Below are positions 42,579 to 52,002 of a stretch of 64,000 nt of DNA, piece after piece (the stretch's first letter is position 1; each line of letters opens with the position of its first letter). A program made the translations under genes and the position numbers. Under the pieces are notes generated by a model that was not told where the DNA came from, ran no database searches, and was given only the letters and a program-made list of their open reading frames with translations. The stretch is from Polaromonas sp. CF318 (lineage in GTDB: Bacteria; Pseudomonadota; Gammaproteobacteria; Burkholderiales; Burkholderiaceae_C), in contig NZ_AKIV01000052.1 of assembly GCF_000282655.1 (NCBI RefSeq), forward strand, positions 25,011 to 89,010, given 5' to 3'.

Positions 42579-43421
42579 ATGCCAAACCGCCTTGCCCGCG
42601 CCGTGCTGCGCACCGCCTGCCTGGCGGCAGGCATGGCTGTTGCCCCGCAGGCCGGTGCCCAGGCGGCTGACACCCCGGAGCCGGGCGTGCGCACCCTGCG
42701 GCCGGTGACGATCAGTGCCAAGGCCAACAGCGACCCGGTCGAGAAGTCCTACCGGAAAATGATTCGCGGCATGGACCTCTTCGAGCGCGAAAAAAGCCTG
42801 GCGCCCAATGCCTCGCTGCGCTTCAAGCTCTTGCCGCGCCGGCGCGAGACCGACATGAATGCGATTGCCATGGAAGTGATAGGCACGACCATGGACTTTC
42901 CCGTGGCCATCGCACCCGACCGGACTTTCAGCCTGCCGCGCGACGCCAAGGCCTTTGCCGAGGATGCGCAGGTCATCCCCAACCGCAAGGCGCAGAGCAT
43001 GACCTGGCGCACCGAGATCCGCACGCCGGGCCTGCCGCCGGGCACACGGCGCCTGGGCGATTTGCGGCTGGAGTGCAGGGTGGGTATGGAGGCCGGCCTG
43101 GTCTCGCGCAGCGGCGGCGTGGTCGACAGGATTGCCGGCGCGATGTTCGACACGCCGGCCTATTGCGACAAGAAGGTGCCGCTCTACCTGTTCTTTTCCG
43201 AGCGCCCGCTGTTCAGCGTCTCCCTGGCGGCCGGCGCGCGCCGGGAAATCCTGCCCCTGGCCATGCTGTACGCTGCGGCAAGCGACGACCCCAAGCTGGA
43301 CAAGGACCTGCCCGACTGCGACTGCGAGGTGCTGGTGGACCGCACCTACTTCCTGCCGCTGGGCGACCGCACCTGGCCCGACGACACGCTGGTCGAGTTT
43401 GACTACATGGAGGGCGGGTGA
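42579..43421 (+). CDS. Exported hypothetical protein
   Basis: 280 residues with a signal peptide (about residues 1-29, ending AGAQA). The mature part has PVTISAKANSDPVEKSYRKM, a few Cys residues (CRV, YCDKK, DCDCEV) and a beta-rich appearance. I do not recognise the family. It is coupled to the downstream lipoprotein gene (TGATG), so the two probably act together in the envelope. A start at 42552 is an alternative. Confidence 0.75.
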   Translation: MPNRLARAVLRTACLAAGMAVAPQAGAQAADTPEPGVRTLRPVTISAKANSDPVEKSYRKMIRGMDLFEREKSLAPNASLRFKLLPRRRETDMNAIAMEVIGTTMDFPVAIAPDRTFSLPRDAKAFAEDAQVIPNRKAQSMTWRTEIRTPGLPPGTRRLGDLRLECRVGMEAGLVSRSGGVVDRIAGAMFDTPAYCDKKVPLYLFFSERPLFSVSLAAGARREILPLAMLYAAASDDPKLDKDLPDCDCEVLVDRTYFLPLGDRTWPDDTLVEFDYMEGG

Positions 43422-43756
43422 TGGCACCGGGCAAGCTGCTGGCCTGCATCAGCCTGGTGCTGGCGGGCTGCGCGGCCACGCCTGAGGAAACGCGTCCTCT
43501 TTTCCGCGACAGCCAGCTGTCCATGCAGGGCGCGCAGGTCATGGTGATCCCCGGAAGCAGCACCAAGGCCGAGGTCAGCGCCGCGCTGGGTTCCGCCACC
43601 GTGGTCCGCTTTGACAGCGGCTATGAAGTCTGGGCTTACCGGGAGAAGCCCCCCAAAAGCGAAACACCGGGTGCCGAGTTTGTGGTCCTGTTCACGCCGG
43701 CAGGCATCGTGCAGAAAACCCGGATACGGCCCCGCTATGAGGCGCCCGCGAAGTAG
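43421..43756 (+). CDS. Small outer-membrane lipoprotein, SmpA/OmlA-like
   Basis: 111 residues with a lipoprotein signal peptide (LVLAGC lipobox at about residues 13-18 of the precursor). The mature domain has the pattern MVIPGSSTKAEVSAALGSAT ... YEVWAYR, reminiscent of SmpA/BamE-type small beta-alpha lipoproteins. The start overlaps the upstream stop; a GTG one codon earlier is also possible. The role is unknown. Confidence 0.75.
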   Translation: MAPGKLLACISLVLAGCAATPEETRPLFRDSQLSMQGAQVMVIPGSSTKAEVSAALGSATVVRFDSGYEVWAYREKPPKSETPGAEFVVLFTPAGIVQKTRIRPRYEAPAK

Positions 43757-43761
43757 TTGGC

Positions 43762-44475
43762 TCAGTCGCCCAAGCCCACAAAGATGTTCTGCACGTCATC
43801 GTTGGCATCGACGGCCGCCAGGAAGGCTTCGACTTCTTCGAGTTCGGCGGCGCTCAGGCTGGCCGGGCTGATGGGGTTTTTGGCCTTGTAGCCCAGCTTG
43901 GCCGACAGCACGGTAAAGCCTTGCGCGGGCAGGGCGCGGCTAACGATGTCCAGGTCGGCATGGTCGGTCAGAAACGTCGTCGTGCCTTCTTCGTGGCCCG
44001 GCTCAAAGTCCTGGGCGCCCGCTTCAATCGCGGCGAGTTCGGGGTCGGCGCCGGCAGCTTGCGGCTCGGCCTCAATCATGCCGACGTGGTCGAAGTCCCA
44101 GGAGACCGAGCCCGAAGTGCCCAGATGCCCCTTGCGGAACAGCACACGGATTTCCGAGGCCGTTCGGTTGAGGTTGTCGGTCAGGCATTCAACCATCAGG
44201 GGCACGCGATGCGGCGCGAAGCCTTCATAGATCACGTGCTCGAAATGCACGGTGTCGCCGGTCAGCCCCGCGCCTTTCTTGATGGCCCGCTCCAGGGTGT
44301 CCTTGGGCATGGAGACCTTGCGGGCCTGCTCCACCACCAGGCGCAGGCGCGCGTTCGAGGCCGGGTCCGCGCCGTTGCGCGCCGCCACCATGATTTCCTT
44401 GGCCAGTTTGCCGAACAAGCGGCCCCTGGCATTCGCGGCCAGTTCCTTGCCTTTTGCTTTCCACTGCGCGCCCAT
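43762..44475 (-). CDS. YebC/PmpR (TACO1-like) family protein
   Basis: A 237-residue protein. [28 protein letters not shown] is close to the classical YebC N-terminus, followed by the [14 protein letters not shown] linker and the C-terminal two-domain fold. YebC proteins were first described as DNA-binding regulators and are now linked to ribosome function at polyproline stalls. The N-terminus lacks the usual GHSKW, which marks the second YebC subgroup. The ATG was chosen over an earlier in-frame extension. Confidence 0.92.
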   Translation of the reverse strand: MGAQWKAKGKELAANARGRLFGKLAKEIMVAARNGADPASNARLRLVVEQARKVSMPKDTLERAIKKGAGLTGDTVHFEHVIYEGFAPHRVPLMVECLTDNLNRTASEIRVLFRKGHLGTSGSVSWDFDHVGMIEAEPQAAGADPELAAIEAGAQDFEPGHEEGTTTFLTDHADLDIVSRALPAQGFTVLSAKLGYKAKNPISPASLSAAELEEVEAFLAAVDANDDVQNIFVGLGD

Positions 44476-44682
44476 GTCTGTTCTTCCTTGCTGTTGTATC
44501 CGGGGTGGGTGCTGCGGCATGACACGGAGGACGCGCCGCGGGACCCGGGGGTCTCCGGTTATACACCCATACGGTGCGGCTGGATCAGTAGGACGGCACC
44601 GACGCGAATTTCAGTCCCTTTCCGCCGGAACGCCGGCAGCGCGGCGCTAAGTTGGACCTCTGCCAACACGAAAGGAGCTGAC

Positions 44683-44991
44683 ATGCCAAGAGGTGATAAA
44701 TCTGCCTACACCGACAAGCAAAAGCGCAAGGCCGAGCACATCGAGCAAGGCTATGAGGACCGCGGCGTCGGCAAGGAGGAAGCCGAGCGGCGCGCCTGGG
44801 CCACGGTGAACAAGGAAACCGGCGGCGGCAAAAAGTCCGGCTCGGGCCGCGGCAAGGTGGAAAACCATGCGCCCTCGCGCAAAGGCGGTCGCCTGGGCGG
44901 CGCGGCGGCTGCGTCGCGCCCCGCGGCCGAGCGCTCGGCTTCGGCCAAAAAGGCTGCGGCGACGCGCAAGCGCAACGCCGCCTCGAAGTAG
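44683..44991 (+). CDS. Small basic protein with Lys/Ala tail
   Basis: 102 residues, very basic. The first half (MPRGDKSAYTDKQKRKAEHI then RRAWATVNKETGGG) is a conserved-looking helix pair seen in proteins labelled 'plasmid stabilization' in databases, a label I do not trust. The second half is Gly/Lys/Ala/Arg-rich and histone-like. It has a good ribosome site (AAAGGAG). A stress-linked DNA-binding role is a guess. Confidence 0.75.
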   Translation: MPRGDKSAYTDKQKRKAEHIEQGYEDRGVGKEEAERRAWATVNKETGGGKKSGSGRGKVENHAPSRKGGRLGGAAAASRPAAERSASAKKAAATRKRNAASK

Positions 44992-45002
44992 GGCGATTCG
45001 AC

Positions 45003-45506
45003 TTACTTGACCGGGATCACGGTGCCGGCCGGCACCGGAACGGCGGTGACGCTGTTTTGCGGTGAGCCTTCAATCACGCGGTCCGAATAGGTCAGGTAGA
45101 CCAGCGTATTGCGCTTGGTATCAATCATGCGCACCACACGCAGCCTCTTGAAGACCAGCGAAATGCGCTCGCTGAACATCTCTTCCTGCTTGTCCAGCGG
45201 CTTGTCGCCAAAGCTGATGACGCCGGTCTGCCGGCAGGCGATGGAGGCCTCGGCCTTGTCCTCGGCCAGGCCGAACGCGCCCTTGAGGCCGCCGGTCTTG
45301 GCACGCGACACATAGCAGGTCACGCCGGCAACTTTTGGATCGTCGTAGGCATCGACCACGATCTTGTGGTCGGGGCCTATGAACTTGAACACGGTGTCCA
45401 CCGCGCCGATTTCCTCGCCGCCGGCGCCGCCGCAGGCGGACACAAGCAACAGCAGGCCGAGCGTGCTGAAGGCTGGGCGCAGGCGCCGGATGTATGGGCT
45501 GGTCAT
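45003..45506 (-). CDS. creA: CreA family protein
   Basis: A 167-residue exported protein with a lipoprotein-like signal peptide (LLLVSACGG). [21 protein letters not shown] and [18 protein letters not shown] are the CreA hallmarks. The function of CreA is unknown. It ends a minus-strand gene, convergent with the small basic protein. Confidence 0.92.
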   Translation of the reverse strand: MTSPYIRRLRPAFSTLGLLLLVSACGGAGGEEIGAVDTVFKFIGPDHKIVVDAYDDPKVAGVTCYVSRAKTGGLKGAFGLAEDKAEASIACRQTGVISFGDKPLDKQEEMFSERISLVFKRLRVVRMIDTKRNTLVYLTYSDRVIEGSPQNSVTAVPVPAGTVIPVK

Positions 45507-45625
45507 GGAATATCCCTCCTGATATGTGTTGGATGCCGTGGGCTCGCACAGCCCAGGTTTCTAATGTACAAAACCCGCGCGCCCTGCAAGCCCCTCCTGT
45601 GCAAGAAGGGCAAGCAAATGTCAGT

Positions 45626-46726
45626 TCAAGGCTTTAAAAGCTCAAAAAAGCCGCTCGCCAGGCGCTCGCCATTGACCATGATGTCCACCTCATGGCGGCC
45701 GGCATGGTGCACGCGTGTCGTGAAGTCGCGCACCATCTGGCTGCGTGAAAGTTGCAGGCTTTGGCCCGGCGCCAGGTCCAGTTCCTTGAGCTTGAAGACC
45801 TTGGCCGAACTGCTGCCGGCTTTTTTGACGTAGTGGATGGTGTAGTCCACCACCAGGCGCTGGCTCTGGCGCGAGGTGGACTGCAGCGTGAACGACAGCT
45901 CCAGCCGCTCGCCCAGGCGGAGTTTTTTCGGGCTGACGGAAAAGCCGCTGATGCTGACGGCCGCTTTTTTTCCCGCGCCAATCACGCCCAGCGCCTGTTT
46001 GTCGCCCTGCTTGATCAGCGTGCGCAGTGCGTGCCGCGCGATCCATGCGGTGTGCGGGTTCTCCAGCGGCCAGCTTTTCAGGCGCCCCAGCACCCACGCC
46101 GGGTGCAGCTTGGTGATGTCATTGAGGTGGTTGGCCACCGACTTGCGCACATAAAGGCTGCCGTCGGCCTTGAGCGCCTCCAGGATGGGCGCGGCCAGCT
46201 CCGGGTCGGCCATCAACGCATCCAGCCTGAAAGACCAGGGCAGGCGCGGGCGGCTGCCTTCGCTGGCCAGGCGGCGCACATGCTCGCTCTCATCCTTGGC
46301 CCAGGTCTTCATCACGGCCAGCGTGCGCGCCGGGTCCTGGCGGATGAATTCGCGGATGGCGAACTCCGAGCTGCCGAAGGCGGTGAAAAACTTCAGCGCC
46401 TCCATGGAGGTGTCAAAGTCCTCGCGGCCGTACAGGCCCACATAGTCCGGCAGCACCAGGGTCACAAAGCCGCTGTTGATGCGCGGCGCGAGCTTGCGCA
46501 GGATGGCGATGCTTTTGCGGTAGTCGGCGGGCAGCGTGGCGTGCAGGCATTCGCTGGTGCGCCGCAGGCGCTGCATCAGCGACAGCCCGTCCAGCCCGGG
46601 CAGCGCCAGCGCCAGAAATCGCTTGTCGTCAAAACGCGGGTAAACCGCCGCGGTTTGCGCCGCGATGTGGCGATAGCGCGCGGGATCGAAGATGTTTTTG
46701 AGGGCGGGTACGGCGGTGTCGGCCAT
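45626..46726 (-). CDS. alkC: AlkC-like DNA glycosylase (HEAT repeat + Ig-like domain)
   Basis: A 366-residue DNA alkylation repair protein. The first 270 residues are HEAT-like helical repeats (FDTSMEALKFFTAFGSSEFA, YVRKSVANHLNDITKLHP). The last 95 residues are beta-rich and Ig-like (VSISGFSVSPKKLRLGERL ... GRHEVDIMVNGERL). That combination is the architecture of AlkC glycosylases, which remove 3-methylcytosine and 1-methyladenine, rather than AlkD. The ATG giving MADTAVPALKN was chosen; a 50-residue upstream extension is not conserved in style. Confidence 0.85.
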   Translation of the reverse strand: MADTAVPALKNIFDPARYRHIAAQTAAVYPRFDDKRFLALALPGLDGLSLMQRLRRTSECLHATLPADYRKSIAILRKLAPRINSGFVTLVLPDYVGLYGREDFDTSMEALKFFTAFGSSEFAIREFIRQDPARTLAVMKTWAKDESEHVRRLASEGSRPRLPWSFRLDALMADPELAAPILEALKADGSLYVRKSVANHLNDITKLHPAWVLGRLKSWPLENPHTAWIARHALRTLIKQGDKQALGVIGAGKKAAVSISGFSVSPKKLRLGERLELSFTLQSTSRQSQRLVVDYTIHYVKKAGSSSAKVFKLKELDLAPGQSLQLSRSQMVRDFTTRVHHAGRHEVDIMVNGERLASGFFELLKP

Positions 46727-46766
46727 GGCGACCGATTCTGCCACCGCGCACTTTTTCCCAGGCTGC

Positions 46767-47696
46767 TTATTGCAAACCGGCCCGCGGGTCGAAGGCTTTG
46801 AACGCCTCGGCCATGTCTTCATAGGCCTTTTTGGCGGCCTTGCTGCCGGCCGGCGGCTGCGCCAGTTGCAGCACAAAGTAGAAGTCGCCCGACGGCTTGC
46901 CCGGCAGGCCCCGGCCCTTGAGCCTGAGCTTGCTGCCCGGCGACGAACCCGCGGGGATGGTGACCTCGACCCAGCCGGTGGGCGTGGGCGCTTCGACCTG
47001 CGCGCCCAGGGCGGCCTCCCAGGGTGCCACGGGCAGGTTCATGGAGACGTCGCGGCCCTCGGCGCGGTAGAGCTTGTGCGGCAGGAATTCCACTTCCAGG
47101 TAAAGGTCGCCGGCGCCGCTCTTGCCGGTGCCGGGCGCGCCCTGACCGGCCAGGCGGATTTGCTGGCCGGCGCGTATGCCCTTGGGGATGGTGAATTCAA
47201 TGCTGCGCGCCTGGCCGCGCTTGCCGGGCACGCTGAGTTGCAGCGTGCGGGTGGCGCCCTGGTAGGCGTCCTCAAGGGTGATCTGTATCTTGGCGTGCTG
47301 GTCCTGGCCGCCCGTGTCGAAACCACCGAAGCCGCCTCCCAGGTCGGCGCCCATGCCGCGGAAGATAGCGTCAAAAAAGTCGCTGTGGTCAAACCCCCGG
47401 GCCTCGCCGAAAAATCCGCGGCCTTCGGCTTGCTCGCGGGCCTGCCAGCCCGGCGGCGGCCGGAACTCCTGCCCGGCCTGCCAGTTGGCGCCCAGCCTGT
47501 CGTAGGCGGCGCGCTTTTCGGGGTCGCGCAGCACCTCGTAGGCTTCAGCAATTTCCTTGAAGCGCGTCTCGGCGTTTTTTTCCTTGCTGACGTCGGGGTG
47601 GTATTTGCGCGCCAGTTTGCGATGGGCTTTTTTGAGCTCATCGGGCGTGGCATCGCGCGCCACGCCCATGATCTTGTAATAGTCCTTGTATTCCAT
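46767..47696 (-). CDS. cbpA: Curved DNA-binding protein / DnaJ-like co-chaperone CbpA
   Basis: 309 residues: J domain (HPD at 33-35 in RKYHPDVSKEK), Gly/Phe-rich linker (about 75-125) and C-terminal DnaJ substrate-binding domains, with no Cys-rich zinc finger. This is the CbpA arrangement. It stimulates DnaK and binds curved DNA in E. coli. No cbpM is adjacent. Confidence 0.93.
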   Translation of the reverse strand: MEYKDYYKIMGVARDATPDELKKAHRKLARKYHPDVSKEKNAETRFKEIAEAYEVLRDPEKRAAYDRLGANWQAGQEFRPPPGWQAREQAEGRGFFGEARGFDHSDFFDAIFRGMGADLGGGFGGFDTGGQDQHAKIQITLEDAYQGATRTLQLSVPGKRGQARSIEFTIPKGIRAGQQIRLAGQGAPGTGKSGAGDLYLEVEFLPHKLYRAEGRDVSMNLPVAPWEAALGAQVEAPTPTGWVEVTIPAGSSPGSKLRLKGRGLPGKPSGDFYFVLQLAQPPAGSKAAKKAYEDMAEAFKAFDPRAGLQ

Positions 47697-47851
47697 GAAA
47701 TACCTTTACCAGGATGGGTTTAGCTGGCGGCCGCCCTGTCTGGCAGCTGCCGTCAGCCTCCTAAATGGGGACGGCTACCCCAGGGTCAACCCGGAGTAGC
47801 GCTGGAGTTGCGCCCCTACTGCGCGGGCCCGGCGGTCCCTATCATGGCCGG

Positions 47852-49285
47852 ATGATTTCCAGCACCTCCCGGACACCGCTTCGCACCCTGTTTGACGCCC
47901 AGCACCAGGCCAGCCGCACGCAGGCCGAAGTGCCGCTGGCACTGCGCCGGGACCGCCTGCTGCGCATACGCGGCTTGCTGGATGCGCACGGCGCCGAGCT
48001 GGCGCAGGCCGTCAATGCCGACTTCGGTGTGCGCTCGCCGCAGCTGACCGAAATCGCCGACATTTTTGTGCTGCGCTCGCTGCTTTCCAGCACGCTCAAG
48101 CACCTGCCCCGCTGGATGCAACCCGTCAAGGTGCGCACTCCGCTGTACCTGCAGCCCGCGCGCGCCTACCTGCAGCGCCAGCCGCTGGGCGTGGTGGGCG
48201 TGATCTCGCCGTGGAACTATCCGGTGCAGCTTTCGCTGGGCCCTGTCATCACGGCGCTGGCCGCGGGCAACCGCGTGATGCTCAAGCCCAGCGAACTGAC
48301 GCCGCGCACCTCGGAGCTGCTGGCTACGCTGCTGGGGCAATCCTTTGCGCCCGACGAGCTGTGCGTGGTGCAGGGCGACGGCCAACTGGCCGCCGAATTC
48401 GCCGGCCTGCCGTTTGACCACCTGTTTTTCACCGGCTCCACCGCCGTGGGCCGCAAGGTGGCCGAGGCTGCCGCCGCCAACCTGACGCCGACCACGCTGG
48501 AGCTGGGCGGCAAGTCCCCCTGCATCATCGATGCCTCCTGCGACATCGACAAGGCCGCCATCAAGATCGCGCACGGCAAGCTGCTCAACGCCGGCCAGAC
48601 CTGCATCGCGCCCGACTACGTGTTGCTGCCGCAAGGCAGCGAAACGGCTTTTGGCGAGGCTTTTGCCCGCGCCGTGGCGACCCTGTTTCCCACCATCACC
48701 GGCAACCCCGACTATGCGGCCATCATCAGCCCGCGCCATCTGGAGCGGCTGCAGGCGCTGCTGGCGCAGGCCGAAGGCGAGGGCGCGCGCCTGCAGGCCG
48801 TCCAGCCCAGCACCGCGGGTATGGCCGGCGTGGCCGCGGCTTCGCGGCAGATGGCACCGGTGCTGGTGTTTGACGTGCCGGCCGGCTCGAAACTGCTCAG
48901 CGAGGAAATCTTCGGCCCCATACTGCCGGTGATTCCCTACACGGCCATCGACGAAGCGATCCGCTACGTCAACGCCAGGCCGAGGCCGCTGGCACTGTAC
49001 TGGTTCGGCACCGACACCGGCTCGCGCGACCATGTGCTGGCGCGCACCGTGAGCGGCGGCGTCACGGTGAACGACACGCTGATGCACATCGCCCACGAAA
49101 ACCTGCCCTTTGGCGGCGTCGGCGACAGCGGCTGGGGCGCCTACCACGGCGAAACCGGCTTTCTGCGCCTGACGCAGCAAAAGCCGGTGATGCTGCAATC
49201 CAAGTGGGCGCGCGGGGATTTGTTCTACCCGCCTTATGGCAAGCGCTTCGAGCAGGTCATGGGCTTGCTCAAGCGCGTGATCTAG
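47852..49285 (+). CDS. calB: Coniferyl aldehyde dehydrogenase-type aldehyde dehydrogenase
   Basis: A 477-residue NAD(P)-dependent aldehyde dehydrogenase. The catalytic Cys is C251 in NAGQTCIAPDY, with the general-base Glu in LELGGKSPCI and the Rossmann loop in FTGSTAVGRKV. Spacing and the C-terminal GAYHGETGFLRLT segment match the CalB subgroup. It oxidises aromatic or long-chain aldehydes to acids. No lignin-catabolism genes are next to it, so the exact substrate is uncertain. Confidence 0.88.
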   Translation: MISSTSRTPLRTLFDAQHQASRTQAEVPLALRRDRLLRIRGLLDAHGAELAQAVNADFGVRSPQLTEIADIFVLRSLLSSTLKHLPRWMQPVKVRTPLYLQPARAYLQRQPLGVVGVISPWNYPVQLSLGPVITALAAGNRVMLKPSELTPRTSELLATLLGQSFAPDELCVVQGDGQLAAEFAGLPFDHLFFTGSTAVGRKVAEAAAANLTPTTLELGGKSPCIIDASCDIDKAAIKIAHGKLLNAGQTCIAPDYVLLPQGSETAFGEAFARAVATLFPTITGNPDYAAIISPRHLERLQALLAQAEGEGARLQAVQPSTAGMAGVAAASRQMAPVLVFDVPAGSKLLSEEIFGPILPVIPYTAIDEAIRYVNARPRPLALYWFGTDTGSRDHVLARTVSGGVTVNDTLMHIAHENLPFGGVGDSGWGAYHGETGFLRLTQQKPVMLQSKWARGDLFYPPYGKRFEQVMGLLKRVI

Positions 49286-49295
49286 CGCTTGGCCG

Positions 49296-50192
49296 TCAAG
49301 GCGCCGTCCCAAACACCTGCGCCCAGTAAATCCCCTGGCTGCTCTGCCTGTTCACCACAAAGGCGGCGCCCATCTCGCTGAAAGCCGGCGACATGATGTT
49401 GGCGCAATGGCCTGGGCTGTTCATCCAGCCACGCACGGCCGCGTCGGCGCTCAGCTGGCCGGCGGCGATGTTTTCGCCGATGGCGTCCCAGGCGTAGCCG
49501 GCGCGCGTGGCCCGGCCGTCCACCGTGCTGCCGTCGCGGCCGGTGTGGCTGAAATAGTCGTGGCGTGCCATGTCGCCCGCATGGGCGTTCGCAATACTGT
49601 GCAGCTTGGGGTTGAGCCGCAGCGGCGGCGCCGGCGCGAAAGCCTTGTCGCCGCAGTGCTGCGGTCGGGAGCGCGCCTGGTTGACCAGCGCCAGCACCCG
49701 CACCTGCACCTCTTCGGCCTGCGCGGCGGCCGGCGGCGAAAAGGGCTCGGCCAGCACCACCCAGGTTTGTGTGCCGCGCTGGTGAAAACCCGCCTCCAGC
49801 AGCTCAGCGTGCATGGCCGCGCCGCAAGATCTGCCCAGTGCCTTTGGTGTCAGGGCCACGGACCCGCTGGCGCTCCGTATCGTGATCAGCATGGTGCTGA
49901 GCGCACGATAATCCACGGCTTTGAGCGCGCCATCAAGTTTGCGGCCGCCCGCGACCAGCGCCGCGGCCTGCGACAGCGCGGCATTTTCACGCAGCGGGGC
50001 GGCCGGGCGGCTGCCTTTTGCGCAGCCCTGCTGGCGCAAGGCGTTCAGCGCGCGCAGCAGCGGCGGATGGCCCTGTGCCGCGGATTGCGCTTGCGCCAGG
50101 CCGGTGGCGGCCAGCAGAAAGGCCAGCGCTGCGCAGCCGGCGGCGCGCGGCCAAGCGCCCTGTGTTTTCCCCAAGCTGCTCCGGATATGCAT
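49296..50192 (-). CDS. Exported CAP/SCP-domain protein
   Basis: 298 residues with a signal peptide (about residues 1-36, ending AQAQS). The N-terminal half (to about 150) is of unknown fold. The C-terminal half is a CAP domain: VNQARSRPQHCG, LHSIANAHAGDMARHDYFSHTGRDG, IGENIAAG and the MNSPGHCANIM end. CAP proteins of this bacterial type are extracellular and their activity is mostly unknown. It converges on the aldehyde dehydrogenase gene. Confidence 0.88.
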   Translation of the reverse strand: MHIRSSLGKTQGAWPRAAGCAALAFLLAATGLAQAQSAAQGHPPLLRALNALRQQGCAKGSRPAAPLRENAALSQAAALVAGGRKLDGALKAVDYRALSTMLITIRSASGSVALTPKALGRSCGAAMHAELLEAGFHQRGTQTWVVLAEPFSPPAAAQAEEVQVRVLALVNQARSRPQHCGDKAFAPAPPLRLNPKLHSIANAHAGDMARHDYFSHTGRDGSTVDGRATRAGYAWDAIGENIAAGQLSADAAVRGWMNSPGHCANIMSPAFSEMGAAFVVNRQSSQGIYWAQVFGTAP

Positions 50193-50338
50193 GGCCCATG
50201 ATAGCCAGCCGTGCCGCGCGCCCATCACGGGCTCCAGGCGTCGGCACGGCAAGCCGATAGGATAATTTTGGAAAATCCGAACCCTTTTGGCGCCAGCAGG
50301 CCTCTTTGTCAGCATCCACCACAGCCAAGGAGTTCCTG

Positions 50339-50557
50339 ATGTTTTTCCTGCAACGAAATCTTCCCGCCTGGGAGCGGGCCCTACGCCTGGGCGGCGCGCT
50401 GCTGCTGGCCTGCGCCGGCCTGCTGTGGCTGCCGGCCGGCTGGCCCATGGCGCTTGCCCTGGCCAGCGCGGCGGGGCTGGGCCTGACGGGTATCGCCGGT
50501 TTTTGCCCCGCCTGCGCGCTCGTCGGCCGCAAGCCCACGGCCAAAGGCAAACCATGA
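50339..50557 (+). CDS. DUF2892 small membrane protein
   Basis: A 72-residue protein with two predicted membrane helices (about 15-32 and 36-58) and the DUF2892 pattern around LTGIAGFCPACALVG, including two Cys three residues apart. The ribosome site AAGGAG is six bases upstream of the ATG. Its stop overlaps the start of the ECF sigma factor gene, so the two are coupled. Confidence 0.85.
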   Translation: MFFLQRNLPAWERALRLGGALLLACAGLLWLPAGWPMALALASAAGLGLTGIAGFCPACALVGRKPTAKGKP

Positions 50558-51108
50558 AAGCCAGCGCCCAACTGGTCGAAGCCGCGCGCGGCGGCAACAC
50601 CCAGGCCATCGCCCAACTGCTCACGCAGTGCCAGCCCGACCTCAAGCGTTTCGCGCGCCGCACCTGTTCCAGCGCTGAGGATGCGGAAGATGCGGTGCAG
50701 GCCGCGCTGTGGCAGCTTTACCGCAAGATAGGCGCGCTGCGCACCGCGGCGACCTTTGCCGTCTGGCTGTTTCGCATCGTCGAGCGCGAATGCTTTCGCC
50801 TGTTTCGCGGCCGCAAGGCCGCGCAGGGCCAGGAGGGCGTCGATGTGGAGGCCGTCGCGGCGCAGGCGCTGCCGCTGGACCTGCGGCTGGATTTGATCCG
50901 CGCCATCGCCGCTTTGCCCGAAGCCTACAGGGAGGTGCTGATCCTGCGCGACGTCGATGAACTCACGGCGCCCGAGGTGGCGAAGCAACTGGGCCTGGGC
51001 GTGGACGCGGTCAAGAGCCGGCTGCACCGGGCGCGCGCCATGGTGCGGGAGCGCCTGATGGCCAGCGGCTACTGGAACAAGGACACAGGTATCGACGGCC
51101 TGCCATGA
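50554..51108 (+). CDS. ECF-type RNA polymerase sigma factor
   Basis: A 184-residue sigma-70 family factor with region 2 (about 10-80: SSAEDAEDAVQAALWQLYRKI, then FAVWLFRIVERE) and region 4 (about 115-170: ALPEAYREVLILRDVDELTAPEVAKQLGLGVDAVKSRLHRAR). The start overlaps the DUF2892 stop (ATGA). No anti-sigma factor follows; the small membrane protein upstream is the only candidate partner. The regulon is unknown. Confidence 0.92.
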   Translation: MKASAQLVEAARGGNTQAIAQLLTQCQPDLKRFARRTCSSAEDAEDAVQAALWQLYRKIGALRTAATFAVWLFRIVERECFRLFRGRKAAQGQEGVDVEAVAAQALPLDLRLDLIRAIAALPEAYREVLILRDVDELTAPEVAKQLGLGVDAVKSRLHRARAMVRERLMASGYWNKDTGIDGLP

Positions 51109-51217
51109 ACGCCGGCTACCGGTCGTCCCCGGAACCCCCACCGGCGGTCGAAAGCATGGGGTACCTGTCCTGGCACCCCCGTAGAATGGCCCCCAAAATA
51201 ACCTGGAGGGGTGAGCC

Positions 51218-51964
51218 ATGCCTTTTGTCGGATTGGGATTGCATTTCTTTGTGGCGGTGTTCTTCGCCGTCCACGCCCTGCGCAGCGGCCAGCAGCTGTA
51301 CTGGCTGATCATCCTGTTCTCCTTCCCCCTGCTGGGCAGCATCGTTTATTTCCTGGCGATCTACCTGCCGGACTCGCGGCTCGAACGCGGCGCGCGCAAG
51401 GTGGTGGCGGCCGCCGCGAAGACGCTCAATCCCACGCGCGAACTCAAGGAGGCGCATGCCGCCTTCGACTACACGCCGACCGCGCAGAACCAGATGCGGC
51501 TGGCCGCGGCACTGCTGGAGGCGGGCCAGCCCCTGGAAGCCGCCCAGAGCTACGACGCCTGCCTCAAGGGTCCGTTCGCATCCGACCTCGAAATCAGGCT
51601 GGGCGCGTCGCGCGCGTATTTCGCCTGCGAGCGTTATGCCGAGGCGATCACCCACCTCGAGTTCATCCGCAAGACCGACGCCGGCTTCCGCGCGGAACAG
51701 GTTTCGCTGCTGCTGGCCCAGGCGCTGGCGGGCGCCGGCAGGGGCGTCGACGCCAGGGCGGAATTCGAATCCGCGGTGGAGCGTTTCGGCAGTTTCGAAA
51801 GCCGCGCCGAATACGCCATCTGGGCCGCGACCGCTGGCGACACCGCCACCAGCGCGCGCCTGCAGGTCGAGCTGCAGCGCTCCATGGACCGCTGGAACCG
51901 GCACACCCGCGAGCTCAACAAGCCCTTGCTGCGCCGGCTGAATGCGGCGTTTGACCGCCGCTGA
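51218..51964 (+). CDS. Membrane-anchored TPR-like protein
   Basis: 248 residues. Two N-terminal hydrophobic segments (about 5-20 and 28-50), in the style of a PLDc_N domain, anchor a cytoplasmic helical part with TPR-like repeats (AAALLEAGQPLEAAQSYDACL; ASRAYFACERYAEAITHLE; LLAQALAGAGRGVDARAEFE). A good ribosome site (GGAGG) is nine bases before the ATG. It precedes a small metallopeptidase candidate by 38 bp. It may be a scaffold; function unknown. Confidence 0.8.
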   Translation: MPFVGLGLHFFVAVFFAVHALRSGQQLYWLIILFSFPLLGSIVYFLAIYLPDSRLERGARKVVAAAAKTLNPTRELKEAHAAFDYTPTAQNQMRLAAALLEAGQPLEAAQSYDACLKGPFASDLEIRLGASRAYFACERYAEAITHLEFIRKTDAGFRAEQVSLLLAQALAGAGRGVDARAEFESAVERFGSFESRAEYAIWAATAGDTATSARLQVELQRSMDRWNRHTRELNKPLLRRLNAAFDRR

Positions 51965-52002
51965 AGGCCGCATGCCCTGGCCTTGTCGCTGACCGGCCTC
52001 AC

